Assembly: GCA_021803425.1 (NCBI GenBank)
Contig: JAJZLN010000004.1
Coordinates: 1 to 41,662 of the forward strand
Origin: Microcaldota archaeon
Lineage (GTDB): Archaea > Micrarchaeota > Micrarchaeia > Micrarchaeales > CABMGC01
Direction: 5' to 3'
Length of the DNA: 41,662 nucleotides
Shown here: piece by piece, positions 25,528 through 33,989 of the stretch
Position numbering within the stretch: the first letter of the stretch is position 1
How the letters are laid out: the number at the start of each line of letters is the position of its first letter
Position numbers and translations under genes: made by a program
Notes under the pieces: generated by a model
The model's input: only the letters and a program-made list of their open reading frames with translations
What the model was told of the DNA's origin: nothing
Database searches by the model: none

Positions 25528-25546
25528 TTTTGTTTTTTTTTATTTG
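25528..25546 (+). terminator. Poly-T terminator after the acidic microprotein
   Basis: ATTTTG is followed by nine T's (25533-25541) and then ATTTG, starting 10 nt after the TAG. Runs of T in the non-template strand are the usual archaeal termination signal. The short transcript so defined is about 150 nt. Confidence 0.55.
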
Positions 25547-25611
25547 TTGACCAATATCCGTTCCGCTGCCTTTTGTATTGAGAATTTACATTCTCATGCT
25601 ACATCCCATGT

Positions 25612-26331
25612 CTACTGCACCTGATCCGAAAAATCCGCTGTTGTCTGGGCTACATTATCGGCACTGGCATCTGTACTTTTTTCTTCGACACTGTTTTGGG
25701 CATATGTCGGAGCAGATTCCGCAGCAGGTTCTCCTGCAGCCATATTGACTCTCATAAGAATCCTTATTGATTCCATTTTTGCCGCAATGGCACCCAACAT
25801 TATACCAACCTTGTTCAGCTCCTTGATAAGGCTCTTGCCAAAATTGACTTCGAGATCAATGAGTATCTTGTGCATTGAATCGACATTATCAAATTCTTCC
25901 CTGAGCTTTTCACTCATTTTATCGGTATTGGCTATGTTTACATAATACGCCTTACGCCCGTATGTTTCACCGCATAATTTTTCTACAGACTCATTTAACT
26001 TCTTCTTCATTTCTGCAACCCACCCAGCATCTACGTCATTCTTGAACACATTAAGTGTAAAGAAGGAATCTCTCATAAGCTTATCTATTTCATTGTTCTC
26101 TTCTTTAAAGTTCTTCTCATTAAGTGACGGATTTTTTTGCATTTCTGATTTTATTTTGTCGACTAGACTTGAAATCCTTCCGTAGTCCTGAGCTATGTGC
26201 TTCATAGTAGCTTCCTCAAGGGCGGATTTGATTGCGGGGTTGATTATTTGCGCTGCAGGATCCCCTTGTCTCTCAACACTTGACGTGATATTTGCTTCCT
26301 TAACGGGAGCTTTAAAGTCTGGAGCAGGCAT
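25612..26331 (-). CDS. Hypothetical coiled-coil protein downstream of the giant secreted protein
   Basis: A 239-residue soluble protein of unknown family. The central part is charged and helical, with likely coiled coils (for example MKKKLNESVEKL and MSEKLREEFDNVDSMHKIL). It ends in a low-complexity Ala/Glu/Ser/Thr-rich tail. No signal peptide or membrane segment is visible. ATG 26331 is chosen over the in-frame TTG at 26343 because GGTGTG lies just upstream of it. It follows the giant gene by 41 nt on the same strand, so the two are probably one operon, which hints at an intracellular partner for the giant protein's short basic cytoplasmic tail. No function is claimed. Confidence 0.65.
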   Translation of the reverse strand: MPAPDFKAPVKEANITSSVERQGDPAAQIINPAIKSALEEATMKHIAQDYGRISSLVDKIKSEMQKNPSLNEKNFKEENNEIDKLMRDSFFTLNVFKNDVDAGWVAEMKKKLNESVEKLCGETYGRKAYYVNIANTDKMSEKLREEFDNVDSMHKILIDLEVNFGKSLIKELNKVGIMLGAIAAKMESIRILMRVNMAAGEPAAESAPTYAQNSVEEKSTDASADNVAQTTADFSDQVQ

Positions 26332-26372
26332 TTTACACACCAATGTAATTGTAGCGGATTTGATATTAAATA

Positions 26373-29300
26373 CTATCCTTTAGCCCTCCTACGTTCAGCT
26401 CTGGACTTGGCTCTTTTATTAAGCCTGCCCTTGAATACCAAAGAGAGCGCGATTATTGAGATGCCCAAAAGAAGCATTATTAATGCGTCGAAGTTGCCTA
26501 TTGAAAGCAGTATCGATCCTATCGGCACGGTTGTGCCGGTCTCTGTTGGTGACCATGTGTAGCTGAATGCGTTGAATGTGACTGACTGAGAGCTGCTTGG
26601 GTTTGCAGCCTCACTTATAGGGGATTGCTTTGCCTGTATCGGCTGCGTAGGAGGTGTGCCATAGTATACTGCAGTTATCTTTGCATAGCCTGTGCCGCAT
26701 GCAACCACATTTGCGCCGAACTGGCCTCCAGGGTATACAGGCGCTATTGCAAAGAGGCCAAGCTGGCTTGTGCATATTCCAAGCCCATTGGAAGTGAACG
26801 GATAGCAGTATTGTGTAAGGCCCTGGGCAGTTGCAGGGCATTGCGCAGGAGGATTTTGGCCAGGTCCCATATTATTTATGTTGCAGAGGGTATAGCTTTG
26901 CGTTATAGGCGCAAGAAGACTGTTTGCCGGAGGAGAGCATGTATTCATGCCATTGTATGATGGATTGTACGTTATCACATTTGGCGTTATAGAAGGGGAG
27001 CCGTCTGGGAAAAGGTAGTTTGGATTGTATTGAAGCCCTGCAATTATTGGATTTGCAAGCGTGCATCCGCTATCGCTACTTGATCTTATGCTGTTGAATG
27101 CGCACGACTGCGCATCTACAGGATCTTCAACAGAATTATATCCTATTGTATTTAGATTAGTGTCGTAGTAAAGATATACGTTTCCGCTAGATAGAGGGAT
27201 TGGAGTTGTTGAAAGAGGCGGTGTCCATGAAACTATGCCATTTGCATATAACGTGGTCTCGTTTGTATTAAGGGTGTTTACAGAAGGCACAACATTGAAG
27301 TTAGTTATTTGGGTTATGTTTGATATATCTACGTCAAGAGGCATATAGACAATATTGTTGAACTGGTCATCGTATACAAACACAAGCCTGTGGTATCCGA
27401 ATGCTTGGAAATTAGGAAGGGCGGCAGGATCTCTTCCAGTCATGAGCAGGTTGAGCGAGATTGCGCTTGTAGGGTATTTGAACCAGTTGAAAAGCGCAAT
27501 GTAAAGCTTGTTTGTCGGAGTTGCAGAGAACAGGTCATTGACAGGATATGAGGGATTGGATTTTGCAAGCTCAGGAGGTATGCATGAGACTCCTGTGCAA
27601 GCATATGGCATGTTTTGCACTGATATGGTCTCGTATCCCGGAAGTTTTCCCTGCACATATGTATCTGAACCGTAGGTGTAGAAATTTATGGCGTTTATTG
27701 GGAGTTGTGAATTTGTTTGCGCAGACGTCGTTGAATTTATGTAGATTGTGCCGAACTGCCTGTTAGAGAGTATCGAATAGAGAAGCTGGCTCGGGAGTAT
27801 GACAGTTGAAAGATTTGCCTCATAGTACTGCGAAGTATTTATCTCAGATTGCGCATATGCATCGCCGCCGTTGATCTGCGCAACCTGCTGGTTGGAGTTT
27901 ATCTGAGGCGTGGTAGCATATGTATATACGGTTTGGGTTGAAGTAGATTGTTGATTTTGTGGGGCAGGACCAGTACAGAGACTTAACAGTGATGGTTTCT
28001 GATACTGTACATTGAACGTTTCAGCATAAGTATATGAATATGGAAATACGATGTATCCAGAGAGTATGCTCTGAAGTTCGGTTCCGAGAGGAGGAAGCGT
28101 CTGTGGCTGGTAATTTATATTTAGTGTTGAAGGAGCACTTGACTGGAATTGGCTGAGAAGGCTCTGAGCTGCATTAGATATGACTGATGCACAGTTCCCG
28201 TTTCCCCCATTCCCACTCCCTGAATTTTCTATATCCTGTGGGGTACAGCTTGAAGAAGATCCGGACCCGCTTCCGGAGCCGCCGCCAAGCCCGGCCAGTC
28301 CAGAGCCTGCCAAAGTATCAAGAGTATAAGCCTGATATCCACCTATATTTTCGTCAAACTGGAATGGGTTTGGCAAAATGTAGACTGGAGGCATTAAATT
28401 TTCTACATTTGGATTGTATGTGCATGTTCCGGAAGAGTATTGATCATAAGTATAGCAATTATAAGTCGCTTGTGATGGATTCAGACCTCCAATCTGTTTG
28501 GTATAGTTCTGCGGATTTAGGCTTGCAGTTATTAATTCGCCATAGCCATTTGCATATTGTATTGAAGACCCTCCATTGTTTTGTATGTCATATCTAGACC
28601 TAATGTATAGTGAAGCTGTGTTGTTGTATGAAACTGAAAAGCCAGTATCGATGAGTGGAACTGGGCCGCAAGCATGATGCCCTGTTCCGAATAGAGTAAT
28701 TGAGATGCCAGGAACTGCGCCAGGATAGCAGCTCCAAGATAGCATTTCTGGACCAATTGGGCTTAGAGAGCCGGGATATGTCGGATCTGGAGAATAGCAA
28801 GGGGTAGAGCTAGAAAATCCAGCTTGACGAGTTGTTGAGAATCCTTGAGCAACTTCAAGCGTATTTGGATTGCATAAATTTATTATTTCTTGAGCATCAG
28901 CACCACTTGTTATGTTTGCGGATATAATCCAGCCAAATGGAGGATAACCGAATGGACTTGATTGAGTATACCTTGCCAAGGAAGTGTGTGAATTATCTGT
29001 ATAATACCAAAGATCATTGTAGTAAGTTGGATTTATAGGCACATCGATTCCGCTTGTATTTATTACCCTTAAATCCAATATGTTAAATCTGATTCCGGGA
29101 CCACTGTTACATCCAAATATCCCATTTACGCATGGTTCTCCAGCAACGCCATACCAGTCATCAAGCACATACAAATAGCCATTGACATCCGCTATTCCCA
29201 ATGGATGATGATAGGTCTGTTTATCAAGTTGATCTTGTGAAGCAGATGAAGGTAAATTATTATCATAATTTTGTATTATGGTTTTCATAATGCTATCAGC

Positions 29301-32300
29301 AGCAGTACATGAGCTTTTGCAATTGGCATTTATTCCGTAAAGTCCGCCGTTCGCGAAATAATCTATGATATTTGCTGCAGGTGATTCTGTACTTCCTACC
29401 TGCTGACTGCCCTGAACTGTTGGATTTGTAAATGAGGGAGTAGAGTAAAGGACATTATCAGAAGTAAAACTCAGACCTATTTGACTTTCGTATGCAAGGT
29501 CTGCGCCGCTGAATTCGAGTATATTTCCTGAACCAGGGGCTGCAAGATAGACCTGATCACCATATGGAGATGCTGCAATCTCAGGCCATGGAGGCGAAGA
29601 ATCCTGAGACTGTATAAAATCATAAAAATAAGAATGAATAGCGCAATTGCCTGGAGGCGCAGCGCCCGAATATGGAGTAAGGCCAAGGAGATTACATATA
29701 GGCGCTGCTGATATGCTTATTGGACCACCACCTACTGCATTGGCTATCTTTACAAGCCAATAGTTATTAGGCTGGCCTGAAGATGAAACGTAGCCGGTTA
29801 TGAACACATCTCCAAAAAGATCAGAGGTTACATTTACTGGTGTGAATGTTGCACCAGGTTCGTAGTTCTGTATCTGGCTCAATATTGGATATGAAAATGA
29901 TATTGGTATAGCATTTACAATATATAGATTCTGGCTCTGAAGCTTCTGTACGTTGTTCCAGTATGTATTCCAATTTTGCGTGAATGCTGATTGCGAGCTT
30001 GCCGAAGGAACAGTATTCGGCGGGTACAATGATGTATTATAGTATCCGCTAGGTATTTGCTTTAGTATGTAAAGATTTATTCCAGGATATGATATTGAAC
30101 TCTGGTACTGCTGCTCCTGAGGAGTAAGTGATTGTGACTGAGACTGTGAAGAGGATGCAAGGCCAACAGGTACAGGATAGTTTAGCCATTGTTTAATATA
30201 CGTTCCAGCGGCATCATTTGGCAGCTGGCAGCCACTAGGAGACGAACACGATTTTCCAAGTGCTTCTAGATCATTAAAGAATTGTATATTGTTGTTGCTA
30301 TTGATGCATTCTGGAGGATTTACACCAATGTAGTTGCAAGTGCCCCATGCGCTGAAATCATTAATGTAATCACTAGGAGAGTTCAGTAAACACAATATAT
30401 ATTCTCCTGGGCATGCGCCTGATTGCTGCTTATTCTGAAGTACGAGATATATATCTGATGACTGTTGACCAACTGAAATACTTCCGACGGTCCCCAATAT
30501 TCCATCTTTTGCGTTATTAAAGGCTGTTGGTTTGTTGCCAGAAAATAAAGGATTTGGTTGTGTTGTTTGCCAAGGACCAGAACCAATGTAAAGCGGATCG
30601 TAGAATGCAGTTGCTCCTGAAGAAAGAAGCGGGTCTCCTTGATAACCGCTGAAATATTGGTTTCCCCAATTGTTGTTTTGGTAATAGGCCCATAAAGCAA
30701 GGAAGTATATGCTTGCCTGCTCATTTCCACCATTAACTCTCATTTCACACAGCACGTCCTGGAAGAATTGGTACTCGGTTATTGTAGTCTGGCTTGGTGA
30801 AGGAAGACAGTTGTCCTGGCTTGAGGAAGATTGGGATGCTTGGGGAGACTGTCCAAGCACGAATGTGTATCCACTAGGTATTGATGCGATTGATGTTGGA
30901 TTAAGTATCTGGGTTGTTAAATATGAAGAGGTACTTGATATACTGGACCCTTGAACTTGGCTTCCTGAAAGAGCACTATAAGCAGCTTGAGCTTGTGCTT
31001 CTCTAACTGGAGCATTGCATTCCCCATACATACCGGTTCCACCGACATTTGGAGTATTATAACCATTGCATTTTTCAAAATCCTGCATGAATGCTATTGC
31101 AGCTTGGGTTGGATCTGTTCCAGAATAGAATGATGTGCTACCTAACCTGGAAATTATTGTTTGTATTTGTGCTGTTAGGTCGGCTTGCTCATTTCCAGTA
31201 ACTAATGATGATTCAGTGTATCCACCACCTGTAGTAAAACAGACCATACCGAAGCAATTTGAGCCCGTATTTTCTTCTACATTAATATTCTCATAACTTT
31301 GCCCGCCGGTTTCTTGAGCTGCATTTCCCATTATGCCTGCAGCTTCTACTTGGCTAAATCCAGCACTAATAAGAGCATCCCAAATCATTTGTGCATTTGA
31401 AGAAGAAGTTGAAGATGTTGTAGTTGATGCACCTTCAGAAGAACCAGCGAATTCCAAGCCGATCTGCTGCTGCGGATTTTGGAAGTCTACTTGAGCAGGA
31501 TTGCCCGCAAGTCGTAGAGGATTGCTTAAAAGGTTGAAATAAGAAAGAGAGCTGCTTCCAGAAGAAGGCGCGTAATTACTTAGGAAGAAGCCCATTGAGT
31601 TTATAGTAAACGGCTCTATCACATTCTGAGGGATTTTATAGTTCTGAGGGCTGTAGATATCATAGGATAGGCTCAATGAGTCTCCTACAGTAGGATTGAT
31701 TACGTTTGCATTGTACACAAAATAAGGTAATATGTCTAAATTCATACCGCTGCTGCCAATAGGGAATGGTATTTGGGCGCTGCCTATGCTGTCAAGAGTA
31801 GCAGTCGAAGTTATGGTATATGGATATGAACAGGTAGCAGAAGGTACTTGAAGTCCACCGCCGGGCGCATTCTGCTGGAATTGAGAGAGAAGATATGTAT
31901 GTAGCGCATCCGGTTGATATGTTGTAGCCCACATTTGCATTTGTGTTATTACAGCAGGAGTCACACCAGGAAGATCCAATTGCGCACTGCTTGAATACAT
32001 CATGACAGTTTGTAAGTCATTAACTAATGTGGAAAAAGAGGCACCACTGACAAGATCTGATCCAATGTCTGCTACTTGACCTTGATTTGTAGGGGAACTG
32101 CCCGTCAAGTCGCCGCCTGTTAAAAGATCGGATATCGTACTGACCCCATCGGCTGAGCTTGAATATATGTTATAAGATATACTTGTTCCGGTTGACGCAC
32201 CGCCATTAATAGAATATTGTTGTATTGAAGCCCCAGATGCTGGAAAATAAGTGTAAGTACTGCATGGATTAGGATATGTAGTTGAACTCACCTGAATTTC

Positions 32301-33227
32301 CAACGGATTCCATCCTTTGAAATATGTTCCTCCTGAAGTTTGCGCCTCTGCTACTGCAAGGGCTTCTAGAAAATCAATATTTGTTGTAGTAACGGGATCG
32401 CCGGCAGCAGATAATGCCTCTGCAAAAAATGCATCTGGAAACGAAGGATTGCTTGATAATGGATTTGGCTGCGCGCATGACGATGCAGTTGGGGTGTATG
32501 TACCAGATGCAGTCGAAGTTACTCTAAGTTGTCCATTATAATTGCTTCCTAACGCACCTGCATCTGCATACAGCCCATTCCATGTCCACAGTCCCTGCTG
32601 CCCGTACACAGGCGCTTCATCGAATATGTATGAATTTGTGTTGAATGAAGTCGAAATGTAGTTGCCGTCTGGAGTTGTTACCATTGGAGAGTATCCTAGA
32701 TTTGTAAGCGTAAATTGCGCTACATTCTGGAGGTTTACATTCACAGCTACATCAGAAGAACTTGGTTGCTGAGTTGGATCGGAAGGGAGTGTGACAGAAT
32801 CAGACAAGATTACTTGTGGAGCTTGAGGGTTTGGATTGGAAGCTTCCTGGCAAAGATTGCCTGCAGGATGCCAATTTCCAGGAGAACCTGGAGTTGAAGT
32901 TGATATAAGCTGCGCATCTGTCGGATTTGGCAGCTCTGGAGGATAAGGGCATGTCAAAAGATATAGCGCATTGTTTGCATTGTATTGGTATACATTCAAT
33001 GCAGGAGAAAGAGGATATGGAGTCTGCTGCGGGGTTGAAAGCGGACTTGGAGCAAGTGCCTGCTGATCTGAAGCTCCGAACGGTAATTGCAGTGTTTCAG
33101 TCGCAGAACAAGTAGTTGAGGATGAAGATGTTGAACACGGCAGCTGTTGCTGGGCGTGCACAAGATTTGCGCTGAGTACGAGCATGAATGCAAAAAGCAT
33201 AGTTATGATTATATAGTTCATGCGCAT
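26373..33227 (-). CDS. Giant secreted, C-terminally anchored protein with phage-tail-lysozyme-like domain
   Basis: A 2,284-residue protein rich in Ser, Gln, Asn, Tyr and Pro. It begins with a signal peptide (MNYIIITMLFAFMLVLSANLVHA, ending AQQQ) and ends with one membrane helix (DALIMLLLGISIIALSLVF) and a basic tail, so nearly all of it lies outside the cell. Around residues 610-760, IWDALISAGFSQVEAAGIMGNAAQETGG and later segments resemble the phage tail lysozyme family, with Glu639 as the candidate catalytic acid. A central region (VFITGYVSSSG..., GDQVYLAAPGSGNILEFSG) has propeller-like strands. A Gly/Ser linker lies near residue 1650. Cysteines are numerous. ATG 33227 is preferred over TTG 33242. 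The role, perhaps surface contact with a host cell, is inferred. Confidence 0.82.
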   Translation of the reverse strand: MRMNYIIITMLFAFMLVLSANLVHAQQQLPCSTSSSSTTCSATETLQLPFGASDQQALAPSPLSTPQQTPYPLSPALNVYQYNANNALYLLTCPYPPELPNPTDAQLISTSTPGSPGNWHPAGNLCQEASNPNPQAPQVILSDSVTLPSDPTQQPSSSDVAVNVNLQNVAQFTLTNLGYSPMVTTPDGNYISTSFNTNSYIFDEAPVYGQQGLWTWNGLYADAGALGSNYNGQLRVTSTASGTYTPTASSCAQPNPLSSNPSFPDAFFAEALSAAGDPVTTTNIDFLEALAVAEAQTSGGTYFKGWNPLEIQVSSTTYPNPCSTYTYFPASGASIQQYSINGGASTGTSISYNIYSSSADGVSTISDLLTGGDLTGSSPTNQGQVADIGSDLVSGASFSTLVNDLQTVMMYSSSAQLDLPGVTPAVITQMQMWATTYQPDALHTYLLSQFQQNAPGGGLQVPSATCSYPYTITSTATLDSIGSAQIPFPIGSSGMNLDILPYFVYNANVINPTVGDSLSLSYDIYSPQNYKIPQNVIEPFTINSMGFFLSNYAPSSGSSSLSYFNLLSNPLRLAGNPAQVDFQNPQQQIGLEFAGSSEGASTTTSSTSSSNAQMIWDALISAGFSQVEAAGIMGNAAQETGGQSYENINVEENTGSNCFGMVCFTTGGGYTESSLVTGNEQADLTAQIQTIISRLGSTSFYSGTDPTQAAIAFMQDFEKCNGYNTPNVGGTGMYGECNAPVREAQAQAAYSALSGSQVQGSSISSTSSYLTTQILNPTSIASIPSGYTFVLGQSPQASQSSSSQDNCLPSPSQTTITEYQFFQDVLCEMRVNGGNEQASIYFLALWAYYQNNNWGNQYFSGYQGDPLLSSGATAFYDPLYIGSGPWQTTQPNPLFSGNKPTAFNNAKDGILGTVGSISVGQQSSDIYLVLQNKQQSGACPGEYILCLLNSPSDYINDFSAWGTCNYIGVNPPECINSNNNIQFFNDLEALGKSCSSPSGCQLPNDAAGTYIKQWLNYPVPVGLASSSQSQSQSLTPQEQQYQSSISYPGINLYILKQIPSGYYNTSLYPPNTVPSASSQSAFTQNWNTYWNNVQKLQSQNLYIVNAIPISFSYPILSQIQNYEPGATFTPVNVTSDLFGDVFITGYVSSSGQPNNYWLVKIANAVGGGPISISAAPICNLLGLTPYSGAAPPGNCAIHSYFYDFIQSQDSSPPWPEIAASPYGDQVYLAAPGSGNILEFSGADLAYESQIGLSFTSDNVLYSTPSFTNPTVQGSQQVGSTESPAANIIDYFANGGLYGINANCKSSCTAADSIMKTIIQNYDNNLPSSASQDQLDKQTYHHPLGIADVNGYLYVLDDWYGVAGEPCVNGIFGCNSGPGIRFNILDLRVINTSGIDVPINPTYYNDLWYYTDNSHTSLARYTQSSPFGYPPFGWIISANITSGADAQEIINLCNPNTLEVAQGFSTTRQAGFSSSTPCYSPDPTYPGSLSPIGPEMLSWSCYPGAVPGISITLFGTGHHACGPVPLIDTGFSVSYNNTASLYIRSRYDIQNNGGSSIQYANGYGELITASLNPQNYTKQIGGLNPSQATYNCYTYDQYSSGTCTYNPNVENLMPPVYILPNPFQFDENIGGYQAYTLDTLAGSGLAGLGGGSGSGSGSSSSCTPQDIENSGSGNGGNGNCASVISNAAQSLLSQFQSSAPSTLNINYQPQTLPPLGTELQSILSGYIVFPYSYTYAETFNVQYQKPSLLSLCTGPAPQNQQSTSTQTVYTYATTPQINSNQQVAQINGGDAYAQSEINTSQYYEANLSTVILPSQLLYSILSNRQFGTIYINSTTSAQTNSQLPINAINFYTYGSDTYVQGKLPGYETISVQNMPYACTGVSCIPPELAKSNPSYPVNDLFSATPTNKLYIALFNWFKYPTSAISLNLLMTGRDPAALPNFQAFGYHRLVFVYDDQFNNIVYMPLDVDISNITQITNFNVVPSVNTLNTNETTLYANGIVSWTPPLSTTPIPLSSGNVYLYYDTNLNTIGYNSVEDPVDAQSCAFNSIRSSSDSGCTLANPIIAGLQYNPNYLFPDGSPSITPNVITYNPSYNGMNTCSPPANSLLAPITQSYTLCNINNMGPGQNPPAQCPATAQGLTQYCYPFTSNGLGICTSQLGLFAIAPVYPGGQFGANVVACGTGYAKITAVYYGTPPTQPIQAKQSPISEAANPSSSQSVTFNAFSYTWSPTETGTTVPIGSILLSIGNFDALIMLLLGISIIALSLVFKGRLNKRAKSRAERRRAKG

Positions 33228-33252
33228 GTTTGAGCAACCCAATTCTGCCTTT

Positions 33253-33350
33253 ACATATTCAATTTACACATAGAAAGATATTAAATATTACGAATATTTT
33301 GATATTTATACTTATCATTCAACTATGGGCTTGCAGAAGCATTTAATATG
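33253..33350. promoter_or_regulatory. Divergent promoters for the giant protein (-) and the Cys-loop membrane protein (+)
   Basis: For the minus strand, TTAAATATTA at 33281-33290 predicts a leader near 30 nt, while ACATATT near 33253 would predict a leaderless start. For the plus strand, ATTTAATATG at 33341-33350 predicts a leader near 7 nt before ATG 33379. The 151-nt spacer between the two start codons contains nothing else recognisable. Confidence 0.45.
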
Positions 33351-33378
33351 TTTTATGTGAGTATTACTTTGTGATAAA

Positions 33379-33837
33379 ATGGCTAAACTTCAAAAAAATA
33401 CTGATAAAGACGGTGGTAAGTGCAGGTCAATGCATGGAGTCACAGCTTTCGCCCTTGAATTTATAGGTGGCCTTGTGTACCTTGATTTGCTCAGGGGATT
33501 GAATGGTTTTTTCGCTCTTGTCGCATGGAATTATGGTGCAGGAAGTCTATGGCTGCCGGTGCTTGTCGGACTTGCAGCAGTATCTGCAATAGGATTGATT
33601 ATTTCAAGCTTCGCAAACCTCAAGTGCAGATGCATGGAGTGTTCATGCAATGGCATGGGCAAAGAAGGTAGCTGCGGATGCTCTGGGAATGGAAGGAAGA
33701 TAAGGCCTGCGCTGATGTTTGCGGTTGCAGGAGGGATATCATTGTCTGCACTTACTTTCGGTTCTGCAATGTATGCTGCAGCGCTTGTAGGGTTCCTTCT
33801 GGCAGTAGCAGGAGCCATTGCATCGAAGAAAGGTTAG
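33379..33837 (+). CDS. Four-helix membrane protein with cysteine-rich loop
   Basis: A 152-residue protein with about four hydrophobic segments (near 22-45, 57-78, 108-125 and 129-148). Between the second and third lies a loop with CRCMECSCNGMGKEGSCGCSG: seven Cys in about 20 residues, plus one Cys near the N-terminus (GGKCRSMHG). The loop looks able to bind metal or form a disulfide knot. No family is recognised. The short N-terminal basic stretch suggests the N-terminus is inside. It is divergent from the giant secreted protein and shares its intergenic region. GTGAT just before the ATG may serve as ribosome binding site. A 152-nt spacer without features follows. Confidence 0.6.
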   Translation: MAKLQKNTDKDGGKCRSMHGVTAFALEFIGGLVYLDLLRGLNGFFALVAWNYGAGSLWLPVLVGLAAVSAIGLIISSFANLKCRCMECSCNGMGKEGSCGCSGNGRKIRPALMFAVAGGISLSALTFGSAMYAAALVGFLLAVAGAIASKKG

Positions 33838-33989
33838 AGCCGCCAATTTTCTGGAGATATTCAGGAAGGAACCAGTGGGCTGGCGAGCGGAGGCGTTTGA
33901 TGCGCAGAAGCACTCTGCGCAAACGCTATTGCACAAATGAAACTTTGATTCCTGAAATAAATCTTAATGACGCCAGCGTGAATATGTAT

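Noticed and set aside
25430-25624. 64-codon frame overlapping the acidic microprotein
   Set aside because: Frame-shifted shadow of the GAA/GAC-rich gene, giving a Lys/Thr-rich product without a ribosome binding site.
26373-33227. Possible tandem DNA repeats or CRISPR array inside the giant gene
   Set aside because: The sequence is low-complexity at the protein level, but no regularly spaced identical repeats are visible.
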